Source of the DNA: an uncultured Methylobacillus sp.
GTDB lineage: Bacteria > Pseudomonadota > Gammaproteobacteria > Burkholderiales > Methylophilaceae
Direction: 5' to 3'
Length of the DNA stretch: 43,009 bases
Assembly: GCA_946481235.1 (NCBI GenBank)
Contig: CAMLME010000002.1
Location: forward strand, 1 to 43,009
Shown here piece by piece: positions 27,201-33,537 of this stretch (its first letter is position 1; every line of letters begins with the position of its first letter). The translations under genes and the position numbers were made by a program. Below the pieces are notes generated by a model. It made no database searches. It was not told where the DNA came from and worked only from the letters and a program-made list of their open reading frames with translations.

Positions 27201-29831
27201 GGGCTTGCGAATGAGCTCTATCACATTGGCCAGCACGACAGGCAGCAGAACCACACTCACTACCACCAGTGCCCAGAACCAGGCCGGGCCGGGAGCGAAC
27301 AACCAGCCGCCGACCAGCACGAACAGCAAGGCCGGCGATACGAGGCTGCGCCTCAGGTTGTCGAATATTTTCCAGCGCGATAGTGCAGAAAGCGGATTCG
27401 GCTGCCTTTCTGTCCTTCTCCCGTCGGGGCCTGTGTTGCCTGGCACGTGTGCGCGCAGCCAGCCGGAAATCTGCCAGTCGCCGCGTATCCAGCGATGCCG
27501 GCGGCTGGCTTCGAGGGCATAGCTGGCGGGGTGTTCTTCGATCAGATCGACATCGGTGACCAGGGCCGAGCGCGCGTAGCCGCCTTCCAGCAAATCGTGG
27601 CTGAGGATGAGATTTTCCGGGAAGCGACCATCGACGGCCTGGCGAAAGGCATCCACGTCGTAGATGCCCTTGCCGATGAACGAGCCTTCGCCGAATACAT
27701 CCTGATAGACATCCGAGACTTCGCGCGTGTAGGGGTCGATGCCCGATTCGCCGGCGAAGAGCTGGGTAAAGCGCGACTTGCCGGCGCTGGTGAGGCTGAT
27801 CGAAGCGCGCGGCTGCAGGATGGCGTAGCCTTCGGTAATGCGTCCGAGCGCGGCATCGTAGCGTGGCCGATTGAGGGGGTGGGCGAGGTTGCCGATCAGC
27901 TTGTTGGCTGCATCGCGCGGCAATTGCGTATCGGTATCCAGGGTGATGACGTACTTGATCGCACCCAGGAATGAGAGGTCGCCGACGATTTCGGCGAATG
28001 CAGACCGGTCGCCGCCACGCAACAACGCGTTGAACTGTTCCAGCTTGCCGCGCTTGCGCTCCCAGCCCATCCATACCCGCTCGACCGGGTTCCACAATCG
28101 TGGCCGGTGGAACAGATAGAAAATACTGGGACGATCGTCCTGATAGGTCGCATTAAGTTCCTGCACGGCGGCATGCGCGTAGGCAAGCAGGGCGGCGTCG
28201 TTCGGTTGCGTACGTTCCGGCGCATCCGGAAAATCCGTGAGCAAGGCAAAGAACAGGTTGGGGTCGCGGTTGCCGAGATAGCGGATCTCCAGGGCTTCGA
28301 GCAGGTCATTCACGTCTTGCGTGGACCCCAGCAAGGTGGGAATCACCACCATGGTGCGATGGCTGTCCGGGATGCCCTTGGAAAAATCCAGCCGTGGCAG
28401 CGCGCGCGGTTTCAGGGTAAGGGTGACTACCAGATTCGCCAGCGCGACGGCCAGTGCCGAGGTGCCGATGAGAAGGGCCAGCGCCATCAACCAGTAGCGC
28501 CAGTCATCCGCCGCGAATCCGCCGAATGGGGCCAGCGCGGCCCAGGTCGAGAGTGCGGTGAGCAACAGGATGGGGCCGAGATAGAGCGGCAGCAGGTAAG
28601 CCTGGCTCGCCTTGCAGATGCGCGCCCTCCATGACAGATGGCAGCCGACCGTCTGTTCGAGGCTTTGCCGTCCGCGGTCGATCAGGTAGTAGCCGACATG
28701 CGCGGCGCGGTCATCGGCGCCGGATCGCTCTGCCGACGCTCGCGCCAGGGCAACGGCTTCCCGGGCGACCAGCAGTTCCGCGCAGGCGCCGTCCCGCGCC
28801 ATGTCTTCGATGGCATGCCGGTAACGGTCGCGTGTGGAAAAGTCCTGGGCGGAGTACATGCCGCCCGGGTCTTCTTTCAAGGTCTGTTCGACTACGCTGA
28901 GCGACTCGACATAGTTGCGCCAGTCCATCGTGCCGATGAAACGCAGGCTGCCGATGCTGTTGGAGATGGAGATCTGGTTGGCCGCGGCGGTGCGTCCCGC
29001 CGCTTCCGACAATTGGGTGGCGGTGACGCCCTGATCAAGCAGTTTATGTTCGACCCAGGTCTGCACGAAGGCCATCGCGGGGCCTTGCGCCTGGAGCCGT
29101 TCGTAGAATTCCTCGACAAACGGTGCGGTCAACGGCACATCGGCATTGGCAAATTCGGCCAGCAACTGGATAAGCTGCTTGGGTTCCTTCTCCGCAGCCG
29201 CCAGCATGCGGTCCGCCCAGGTCACAGCGGTATCGAGCTCCTGGCGACGATGCGCGATGCGCAAGGCGACGCGTCGTAGATTTTCCAGCAGCGCCAGCTG
29301 CAGCATGATGGGGAATGCCCACAATTCGCCCAGCTTGAGTGGTTCGGCGGTCTGGTAGGCGGCGACAAATTGGGTGGCGTTGTCGCTATCGACGCGACCA
29401 TCCATGTGCGAAATCAGTTCCAGCGCCAGGTCGTAAATGCGGGGGTATCCGGCCGAGGGTCCATTGGCCAGTCGCGGCAGTTGGCGGCTGTAGCCGCGCG
29501 GCAAGTGGCGGCGTGCCAGGCTGACCTGCTGCTCGATGAGATAGAAGTTGTCGAGCAGCCAGGCTTCCGCCGGCACGATGCGTTGTCCCGGTATGGCTGC
29601 GGCAGTGACCACGTCATAGGCTGCCAGCAGCACGCGTGCATTGTCCGTCAGACGGGGGAGCAGGCGATCGGGCCCCGGTCGCGGATCGATATGATGTTGG
29701 CCGGCCAGGGTAACCGCGTGGCGTTTCAGTTGCTCAATGCTTAACAGTTCCGAGCGTAACAGCTCGGTGTCCTGGCGACTACGCAGCACATTGCGGCTGC
29801 GCGTCGGGAATCTAAACTCTATGATGGGCAT
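21201..29831 (-). CDS. ndvB: Cyclic beta-1,2-glucan synthase, NdvB/Cgs type
   Basis: A 2876-residue inner-membrane enzyme, close in length to rhizobial NdvB and Brucella Cgs (about 2830-2870). It builds periplasmic cyclic glucans used in osmotic adaptation. Order: N-terminal region (about 1-390); GT84 glycosyltransferase with membrane helices from about 400, DTDTQLPRD near 634 and RRHRWIRGDWQ near 780; further helices to about 1010; a glycoamylase-like/GH189 cyclising region (GISESCYSATDASQ near 1414, FMAHHQGMSLLAFG near 1500); then tandem beta-sandwich domains and a GH94 phosphorylase domain with the catalytic-type DWNDG near 2550. AAGGAA six bases upstream selects 29831. No frameshift was seen. 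Element D faces it from 250 bases upstream. Confidence 0.93.
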   Translation of the reverse strand: MPIIEFRFPTRSRNVLRSRQDTELLRSELLSIEQLKRHAVTLAGQHHIDPRPGPDRLLPRLTDNARVLLAAYDVVTAAAIPGQRIVPAEAWLLDNFYLIEQQVSLARRHLPRGYSRQLPRLANGPSAGYPRIYDLALELISHMDGRVDSDNATQFVAAYQTAEPLKLGELWAFPIMLQLALLENLRRVALRIAHRRQELDTAVTWADRMLAAAEKEPKQLIQLLAEFANADVPLTAPFVEEFYERLQAQGPAMAFVQTWVEHKLLDQGVTATQLSEAAGRTAAANQISISNSIGSLRFIGTMDWRNYVESLSVVEQTLKEDPGGMYSAQDFSTRDRYRHAIEDMARDGACAELLVAREAVALARASAERSGADDRAAHVGYYLIDRGRQSLEQTVGCHLSWRARICKASQAYLLPLYLGPILLLTALSTWAALAPFGGFAADDWRYWLMALALLIGTSALAVALANLVVTLTLKPRALPRLDFSKGIPDSHRTMVVIPTLLGSTQDVNDLLEALEIRYLGNRDPNLFFALLTDFPDAPERTQPNDAALLAYAHAAVQELNATYQDDRPSIFYLFHRPRLWNPVERVWMGWERKRGKLEQFNALLRGGDRSAFAEIVGDLSFLGAIKYVITLDTDTQLPRDAANKLIGNLAHPLNRPRYDAALGRITEGYAILQPRASISLTSAGKSRFTQLFAGESGIDPYTREVSDVYQDVFGEGSFIGKGIYDVDAFRQAVDGRFPENLILSHDLLEGGYARSALVTDVDLIEEHPASYALEASRRHRWIRGDWQISGWLRAHVPGNTGPDGRRTERQPNPLSALSRWKIFDNLRRSLVSPALLFVLVGGWLFAPGPAWFWALVVVSVVLLPVVLANVIELIRKPAQRNWTTHLVLTGKSAGRPLLLALLTLIMLPYETLVSLDAILRSGVRMLFTKRGLLLWQLQCYGIRNARRTLGGFFVEMWIGPLAAVALAIVLWLYRPEMLPFSMPLLLLWLVSPIVGWWISKPLIVPAPDLTADQRTFLRAAARRTWRFFAEFVSPEDNWLPPDNFQEYPAPAIASRTSPTNIGMGLLANLAAYDFGFIPAGELLRLTKNTLETMEKLERYRGHFYNWYDTRTLQPLHPQYVSSVDSGNLVGSLLTLQAGLEELKDRPIFTPTAFQGLLDTLQVLSEHVSPSATPELAKHIAILQGRLRPLVAGPQPQALAAIDKVLEDLLPLASKLLDLLPENSDQKKDMDYWAQAFAQQLRAWRDDLVFLVPDPQRYAHIPTYAELGANPPHPGAAKRLVVIDESIERCRLLGAMDYEFLYDSACDLLTIGYDVSERRRDPACYDLLASEARLASFLLISQGQVPQKHWFSLGRLLTSHGGDISLISWSGSMFEYLMPQLLMPSFANTLLEQTCKAVVSRQIEYGRQRAVPWGISESCYSATDASQVYQYRAFGVPGLGFKRGLGDDLVIAPYATALALTVIPREACRNLQVLSESGFLGGYGFFEAIDYTPSRVPRGKNHTIVRSFMAHHQGMSLLAFGHVLLDRPMQRRFMSFPAIKATELLLQERVPKKGATLHPHAAEVTAAARPPSLDSGAIMRVFTNPHTPMPEIHLLSNGRYHVMATHAGGGYSRWRDLAVTRWREDATSDNWGTFTYLRDRDTGRYWSTAYHPTLRRADRYEAIFVQARAEYRRRDQAIEAHTEISVSPEDDVEIRRVTLTNLSSRTRHIEVTSYAEVVLAPLNSDLAHRAFSNLFVQTEILPDRQAILCTRRPRTPEEQVPWMFHLLAAPGVDTDEPSYETDRARFIGRGRTAANPIVLDGIHDPGPLSNTDGSVLDPIVAIRRTITLPPDGTASVQIISGVADTRQGALALLDKYCDRHFVERAFEMAWFQSQEVLRHINATEADAQLFGRLATSVIYANSWRRASPSVIARNQLGQSGLWRFAVSGDLPIVLLRIGDLSRIDLVKQALQAHAYWRMKGLAADLVIVNEDFSGYRAILHDQIMGLINAGPDAQIIDKPGGIFVRRAEELTEDERVLFQTVARIVFSDTSETLVEQVDRRVSPERVPDHFEPLLQPVPEPVLPLLPHERIFNNGLGGFTPDGHEYVITLEPGQTTPAPWVNVIASPHIGTVVSESGSAYTWVENAHEFRLTPWHNDPLSDSSGEAIYIRDEDTGAFWSPTPLPASGRSGYVCRHGFGYSAFEHYEAGIASELYTYVAMDAPVKFVVVKLRNLSRRPRRLSLTGYWELVMGEWRHANLMHIVTETDPHSGALFARNSYGKECANRLVFAQVSETERSMTGSRTEFIGRNGSLANPSAMRRKRLSGKTGASLDPCVALQTRIDLAEGQEREIVFIFGAAHNAGEAQHYIQRFAGPTGARQALEAVWEHWNRTLGAVYVETPDKALNVLANGWLVYQTISCRLWGRSGYYQSGGAYGFRDQLQDTMALIHTTPWLAREQLLRCAEHQFIKGDVQHWWHPPNGQGVRTHFSDDYLWLPYATCRYVLATGDTGVLEEQVHFLEGRELYPEEEAYYDLPQRSVETASLYEHCVRALKHGLRFGVHQLPLMGCGDWNDGMNLVGRDGKGESVWLAWFLYENLQLFAELARRHNDAGFAELCSSQAAQLRDNIEAQAWDGAWYRRAYFDDGTPLGSSSNDECQIDSISQSWAVISGGGDPGRARQAMTQVDQRLVRRDAQLIQLLDPPFDKSNLEPGYIKGYVPGVRENGGQYTHAAIWATTAFAMLGDKERAWELFALLNPVNHGSQPEQIELYKVEPYVMCADIYGAAPHTSRGGWTWYTGASGWMYRLIVETLLGLHLEVDRLRIAPCVPADWPSYNVHYRFRETLYRITLRRNSTLTEQEIRVTLDSKRIDAAGVDESGRPQAFIPLLDDRREHRVEVELA

Positions 29832-30080
29832 GACGTTTCCTTGCTCGAGCTTATTGTTAGTCAGCGCCGTACCGGTTTCCACCAGTTCAACTACGTTTGA
29901 TCCTGGCTGAGGTGCATCAGCCCATATAAATGAATGAGACCAGTATCGGGGCAGAATATTCGCGGAATTTCAACGTCCACGATCCGCCCTCGACTGGCCA
30001 TTGGCGCAAGGCCCCCAAGAATCCGAATGCCGGCATTGTTCAGTCGACAGCTCACTAGAATGCGCCCTAAACCGGGCTAT

Positions 30081-30101
30081 GTCTGTACGGTGACACATAT
30101 A
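30081..30101 (-). promoter_or_regulatory. Recurrent palindromic element, copy D
   Basis: Read on the minus strand: TAT, core ATGTGTCACCGTAC, then AGAC; 17 of 21 positions fit. It points towards the glucan synthase gene (start 29831, about 260 bases from the element centre). The left half-site is degenerate, the right half is exact. Confidence 0.55.
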
Positions 30102-30127
30102 GATCCTGTCGCGCCCGGCGGCTGCCT

Positions 30128-30148
30128 TACGTGTGGTAGCGTACAGAC
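30128..30148 (+). promoter_or_regulatory. Recurrent palindromic element, copy E
   Basis: Read on the plus strand: TAC, core GTGTGGTAGCGTAC, then AGAC; 17 of 21 positions fit. It faces the second Crp/Fnr gene, whose start is 131 bases on, consistent with autoregulation. Confidence 0.65.
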
Positions 30149-30278
30149 GATGGCCAGTTCCTGCGGTAATTTGGCTTTAATGTCATTGGAGCCGTCCGTA
30201 ATCTTCGATATTAGGATCAGCATTAGCTGATGCTTCGTGCCGCCCGTTAGGCTTACCCGAACTCACAGGAGCGCACGC

Positions 30279-30989
30279 GTGCCATCCACGCAATCCATTT
30301 CCTTCACCAATCGACTGCTGGCCGCTCTCTCCGGCGACGATCTTGAACGCGTTATGGCGGATTGCGAACCGGTTGAACTTGGTTTTTCCCAGGTACTCAG
30401 CAAACCGGGCGATGCGATCGACTTTGTCTACTTCCCTACCGATTCCGTCATTTCCCTGGTCATGCCGGTCGATGGCGACTCTGGGCTGGAGGTGGGGCTC
30501 ATCGGCTATGAGGGCATGTTGGGCATTCCCTTGATGCTGGGGGTCGGCGTTGCGCCGTTTCATGCGCTGGTCCAGGTGGCCGGCCCGGCATTGCGCATGG
30601 CGACACCGGCATTTCTGCGTGAATTGAAAGCGAGTCCTGCGCTGCATCAACGATTGAAACGTTACCTTTATGTATCGATGAGCCTGTTCGCGCAAACCGC
30701 CGCCTGCAACCGTTTCCATGTTGTGGAAAAACGTCTTGCCTGCCTGCTGCTGATGACGCGGGATCGTGCGCATTCGGAAGGTTTTCACATTACTCACGAA
30801 CTGATGGCAAAAATGCTGGGAGTGCGTCGTGTGGGTGTGACCAAGGCTGCGGGTGCGTTGCAGAAGAAAGGGCTGATCAGCTATGTTCGGGGGAAGGTCC
30901 TGATCCACGATCTCGCCGGTCTGGAAGCCGCATCCTGCGACTGTTACCGGGCCGACAAGGACAGGTACGAACGTATTCTGGCGTGTTAA
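30279..30989 (+). CDS. Crp/Fnr-family transcriptional regulator 2
   Basis: A 236-residue regulator paralogous to the one at 17652. The beta roll (about residues 10-125) contains VYFPTDSVISLVMPVDG and IGYEGMLGIPLMLG, matching VYFPTTSIISLLYVMEDG in the paralogue. The winged helix-turn-helix (about 165-215) has VRRVGVTKAAGALQ. No FNR cysteine cluster or cAMP-type pocket is apparent. A GTG start at 30279 has AGGAG seven bases upstream; the longer frame from 30237 has none. It is divergent from ndvB and close (32 bases) to the convergent yqjK end. Confidence 0.92.
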   Translation: MPSTQSISFTNRLLAALSGDDLERVMADCEPVELGFSQVLSKPGDAIDFVYFPTDSVISLVMPVDGDSGLEVGLIGYEGMLGIPLMLGVGVAPFHALVQVAGPALRMATPAFLRELKASPALHQRLKRYLYVSMSLFAQTAACNRFHVVEKRLACLLLMTRDRAHSEGFHITHELMAKMLGVRRVGVTKAAGALQKKGLISYVRGKVLIHDLAGLEAASCDCYRADKDRYERILAC

Positions 30990-31020
30990 GGGCGTTGGAT
31001 TTTTCAGAGTAGGGCCGGTA

Positions 31021-31305
31021 TCACAGCGTTCTGCCCAGCAGCTTGCGTATGACCTGCCATGCGATCCACCCGCGCCTGAGCTTTTCTCCCATGCGGCCTG
31101 GCCGCAAGGCGGTCAGTAGGAAGACGATGCCTCCCATCCAGAATGGATGGCGTTTGACGAAACGTACTGCCGCCAATCCCTGATCGGCCAGCATCAAGGG
31201 CCGGCGCCATGATTCCACATTCTGCGCCAGCGCAGTCCGCTGTGCCTCAGCCTGGGCAATCAGATGTTCGCGTCGTTCGGCCAGGCGGATCAGTTTGTCG
31301 TTCAT
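31021..31305 (-). CDS. yqjK: YqjK-like protein
   Basis: A 94-residue protein with a charged helical N-terminus (RLAERREHLIAQAEAQR) and one weak hydrophobic stretch (FWMGGIVFLLTAL) near residue 60, as in YqjK-family proteins. It is the last gene of a yqjD-yqjE-yqjK run, in the same order as in E. coli, and overlaps yqjE by ATGA. Function is unknown; the E. coli operon is stress-induced. The symbol rests on order and pattern together. Confidence 0.75.
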   Translation of the reverse strand: MNDKLIRLAERREHLIAQAEAQRTALAQNVESWRRPLMLADQGLAAVRFVKRHPFWMGGIVFLLTALRPGRMGEKLRRGWIAWQVIRKLLGRTL

Positions 31306-31691
31306 AGCCGGTCTTCGAGCTGCTGCCGATCCTTGAGTAGCTCCATCAGGCTCGCCGCAAACAGTCTGGGTTTTGCTTTCGCTTTATGTACCGCGAAAGC
31401 GATCAAGCCGCCACCGCCTGCGAGAAAACTTCCGGCGAGCAGTCCGATCACCAGCAAGCGATGGGTCTCCCAGAATGCGGCCACCAGCAGGATCGTTGCA
31501 AGCACGACGCCGACGACGAGGCAGAAGAGAGCGGTCAAGGCCAATAACATCAGTGACAGCAGATGTTCGCGCTCTTCCTCAAGGTCGGTCGACAAGAGGT
31601 CGAGCCGGGTATGGGCAATGGCAACCAGCGTGGTTGCCAGAACCGTGACGGAGTTGAGCAGTCCTGTGCCTGGGGCGGGCTGGTTATCCAT
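31302..31691 (-). CDS. yqjE: YqjE-like (phage-holin-family) membrane protein
   Basis: A 129-residue protein with two adjacent transmembrane helices (LMLLALTALFCLVVGVVLA and LLVIGLLAGSFLAGGGGLIA) after an N-terminal helix LDLLSTDLEEEREH, the pattern of PF07332. Databases often label it phage holin, but the chromosomal YqjE context shows it is a host envelope protein. Overlaps yqjK by four bases and lies 12 bases after yqjD. Confidence 0.82.
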   Translation of the reverse strand: MDNQPAPGTGLLNSVTVLATTLVAIAHTRLDLLSTDLEEEREHLLSLMLLALTALFCLVVGVVLATILLVAAFWETHRLLVIGLLAGSFLAGGGGLIAFAVHKAKAKPRLFAASLMELLKDRQQLEDRL

Positions 31692-31703
31692 CGTTAGCGA
31701 CGG

Positions 31704-32024
31704 TTAATGGCGGCTGCGGCCAATTAACAAGCCAACGACCAGTCCCGCCGCTGCGGCAACGCCGACGGCTTCCCAAGGGTTTTCGTGTACATAGACATCG
31801 GTTGCCTTGGCAGCTTCGCGGGTTCTTGCGACCAGTTCCGCTTGTGCCGAGGCTATTCTCTCCTTCACGACCCTGATCGACTCTTCCGTCTTTGCCCGCA
31901 CTTGAGCCAGCTTGTCACCGCCCTGGCCGGCCGTAGCTCTCAGCAGCTCTTCCGCATCTGCGACCACGACTTTCACGTCGTCGAATAGTTGTTGTTTGTT
32001 GAAGTCATTTGATTCGTTTTCCAT
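31704..32024 (-). CDS. yqjD: ElaB/YqjD/DUF883 family membrane-anchored protein
   Basis: A 106-residue protein with a soluble helical N-terminus and a C-terminal glycine-rich anchor (AAAAGLVVGLLIGRSRH) preceded by the signature YVHENPWEAVGVA. E. coli YqjD and ElaB are RpoS-dependent, bind the inner membrane through this tail and associate with stationary-phase ribosomes. The start at 32024 has GGAG seven bases upstream; in-frame ATGs at 32036 and 32057 have weaker signals. First gene of the yqjDEK set. Confidence 0.88.
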   Translation of the reverse strand: MENESNDFNKQQLFDDVKVVVADAEELLRATAGQGGDKLAQVRAKTEESIRVVKERIASAQAELVARTREAAKATDVYVHENPWEAVGVAAAAGLVVGLLIGRSRH

Positions 32025-32118
32025 GGTGTTCTCCATTGCTGTTTCATTTGTGTTCATGACGGGTATTTCTCGATTTTCTGTGACTGCTTCACGTGCTCAA
32101 CGCCGCGGAACGCAGGAA

Positions 32119-32331
32119 TTATTTACGTACAACAAGCAGGACGGCACCAGCCAATACCATGCCTACGCCGGCCCAGAGGGGAATGTTGACGGTCTCCTTT
32201 TCTTTTACCGAGAGTTCAATTGGACCAATCTTGGCTTGATGGGTTTCCTTGGTATAGGTAAACCCCCCGTAAATCAGGCCCAGGCCGCCGAGCACTATCA
32301 GTGCAATTGCCAGCATCTTGAGGGAATTCAT
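32119..32331 (-). CDS. Small two-helix membrane protein
   Basis: A 70-residue protein with two transmembrane helices (LAIALIVLGGLGLIYGG and LWAGVGMVLAGAVLLVV) separated by a short polar loop that includes ETHQAKIGPIELSVKEKE. Similar unnamed proteins occur near BON and YqjD genes in proteobacteria. GGAG eight bases upstream selects 32331 over the longer frame to 32409. Function unknown. Confidence 0.75.
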   Translation of the reverse strand: MNSLKMLAIALIVLGGLGLIYGGFTYTKETHQAKIGPIELSVKEKETVNIPLWAGVGMVLAGAVLLVVRK

Positions 32332-32374
32332 CGCATTATCTCCAGTAGGTGTTGCATCACCCGCCATGCGGGCG

Positions 32375-32396
32375 GCAAGGCCGGTTGAAGCCTTGC
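32375..32396 (-). other. Intercistronic hairpin
   Basis: GCAAGGC (32375-32381) pairs with GCCTTGC (32390-32396) around an eight-base loop, between the 48-residue and 70-residue genes. No T-run follows, so RNA processing or stability is more plausible than termination. Confidence 0.4.
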
Positions 32397-32409
32397 AAGC
32401 GAAGCTCAA

Positions 32410-32556
32410 CTAAACTCGTCGCCCTTGAATCACGCGCAGCAAAATAATCACGATGGCGATCACCAGGAGAAGATGGATTAATCCGCCCATGGTGTAGGAG
32501 GAAACCAACCCCAGAACCCAAAGAATGAGCAGTATGACTACGATGGTTTCAAGCAT
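32410..32556 (-). CDS. 48-residue hydrophobic protein, Lmo0937/DUF5670-like
   Basis: A very short gene with an excellent Shine-Dalgarno (AAGGAG, eight bases before the ATG at 32556). The product starts MLETIVVILLILWVLGLVSS and ends RVIQGRRV. It has two hydrophobic helices with a Gly-Gly turn and a basic C-terminus, the pattern of the tiny Lmo0937/DUF5670 membrane proteins that occur with general stress genes. It sits between the BON lipoprotein and the 70-residue membrane protein, all on the same strand. Confidence 0.82.
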   Translation of the reverse strand: MLETIVVILLILWVLGLVSSYTMGGLIHLLLVIAIVIILLRVIQGRRV

Positions 32557-32595
32557 TTTTACTCTCCTTGTTAAATGGACGGAATGGCGGGAGCC

Positions 32596-32907
32596 TTACT
32601 TGACCCGCATGTCGTTCTTGACCGAGGTCACACCTTCGACGCCGCGAGCCACTTCGACTGCCTTATTGATATCGGCCTTCGAATTGACAAAGCCGCTCAA
32701 CTGCACCACACCCTTGTAGGTTTCGACGTTGATCTCGGTAGACTTCAATGAGTCCTCCTGGAAGATCGCTTTCTTGACCTTGGCCGTGATGACGGTGTCG
32801 TCCATGTATTCGCCGGTGCTTTCCTTCTGTGGTGTTGCTGAGCAGCCGACGGTGGATGCCAGCATGAAGGCAATTAAAATCGCCGAGCTGTATTTGAGTA
32901 GTTTCAT
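32596..32907 (-). CDS. BON-domain lipoprotein, OsmY-like
   Basis: A 103-residue periplasmic protein with a lipobox ending at Cys22 (LASTVGC), so probably anchored to a membrane. One BON domain follows: DDTVITAKVKKAIFQED, INVETYKGVVQLSGFV and VEGVTSVKNDMRVK. Two-BON OsmY in E. coli is RpoS- and osmotically induced; this single-domain form is common in betaproteobacteria. GGAG upstream supports the start. Element F is 106-126 bases upstream and faces it, making this the likely first gene of the stress run to yqjK. Confidence 0.9.
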   Translation of the reverse strand: MKLLKYSSAILIAFMLASTVGCSATPQKESTGEYMDDTVITAKVKKAIFQEDSLKSTEINVETYKGVVQLSGFVNSKADINKAVEVARGVEGVTSVKNDMRVK

Positions 32908-33012
32908 TTTGTTGTTCTCCAGTTAATTCAAAACGGAATTCAGGAATATGAGGCTGCTGCCGGTAGCGCATGGTGCAGGTCATAATTCATCATCTGCCTC
33001 ATTTTCAAAAGT

Positions 33013-33033
33013 CTCTGTGTGGTAGCGAACATA
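33013..33033 (-). promoter_or_regulatory. Recurrent palindromic element, copy F
   Basis: Read on the minus strand: TAT, core GTTCGCTACCACAC, then AGAG; 18 of 21 positions fit. It lies in the 150-base gap upstream of the BON gene and faces it. Confidence 0.7.
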
Positions 33034-33057
33034 TAAGCATTTATTTTCGGGGAATCA

Positions 33058-33438
33058 TCAGTCCTTACCGTGCTTGCCATGGCCCTTGTTGCCCTTGCCA
33101 TGACGTTCCTGGTAACGCGGCGCGTACTCATGGCTGTACCACTCGTCCTGTACAAAATAGACGCGCTGGCCACAGGCGCCGTATTCGCTGCAATGCTTGT
33201 TCCAGTTGCTGGAATGACCTGGCGGAACGCGCAGGTAAACGGGCTCGGGCCTGACAACAACGCTTTCAACGACTACCGGTTGGGCATGGATCACTCGCGG
33301 TGGTGGGTAACCGCCGATATCGATCCGACCATAAAAGTTCGGGTCGCCGACGCTGATCGACACCCCCACGTCAGCAGCGAACGCTGGCGCTTGAAGGGTG
33401 GCAATAGCCAAGGCTGCTGCGATAAGAATGCGTTTCAT
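33058..33438 (-). CDS. Secreted conserved hypothetical protein
   Basis: A 126-residue protein with a signal peptide (MKRILIAAALAIATLQAPAFA). The mature part begins DVGVSISVGDPNFYGRIDIG, then a Pro/Val-rich stretch, YLRVPPGHSSNWNKHCSEYGACGQRVYFV with a Cys pair, and a Gly/Lys/His-rich tail. I recognise this layout from proteins widespread in betaproteobacteria but know no function. AGGAG upstream selects 33438. The start of the mature region echoes that of the next upstream gene (VSIGIG). Confidence 0.78.
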   Translation of the reverse strand: MKRILIAAALAIATLQAPAFAADVGVSISVGDPNFYGRIDIGGYPPPRVIHAQPVVVESVVVRPEPVYLRVPPGHSSNWNKHCSEYGACGQRVYFVQDEWYSHEYAPRYQERHGKGNKGHGKHGKD

Positions 33439-33488
33439 GATGATGCTCCTGCTGATGCTGCTGGATAGGCTTGCGGAAACAGAACAGT

Positions 33489-33528
33489 GACCCACGGCGC
33501 AAACGCGACAGCGTCTGTGCCGTGGGTC
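33489..33528 (-). terminator. Strong hairpin terminator
   Basis: GACCCACGGC (33489-33498) pairs perfectly with GCCGTGGGTC (33519-33528). Pairing continues inwards with GCA/TGT (one wobble) and an inner ACGC-GACA-GCGT mini-hairpin. It starts 9 bases after the stop of the 33538-34716 gene, and the minus-strand sequence after it (ACTGTTCTGTTTCC) is T-rich. Confidence 0.7.
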
Positions 33529-33537
33529 GATGTTTAG

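Larger units (their letters stand above)
29832..30278. promoter_or_regulatory. Divergent regulatory region between ndvB and the second Crp/Fnr gene
   Basis: 447 bases with no convincing gene. It contains a perfect 12-base palindrome AATGCCGGCATT at 30026-30037, elements D and E in opposite orientations, and a perfect 6-4-6 palindrome ATCAGCATTAGCTGAT at 30216-30231, 47 bases before the regulator start. A 98-residue open frame at 29934-30230 is rejected as a gene. Confidence 0.7.

Noticed and set aside
29934..30230. A 98-residue plus-strand open frame in the ndvB/crp-2 gap
   Set aside because: No ribosome-binding site, unlikely composition, and it covers the regulatory palindromes.
31302..31691. 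Phage holin, suggesting a prophage
   Set aside because: The yqjD-yqjE-yqjK order and absence of any other phage gene show it is a chromosomal YqjE-type protein.
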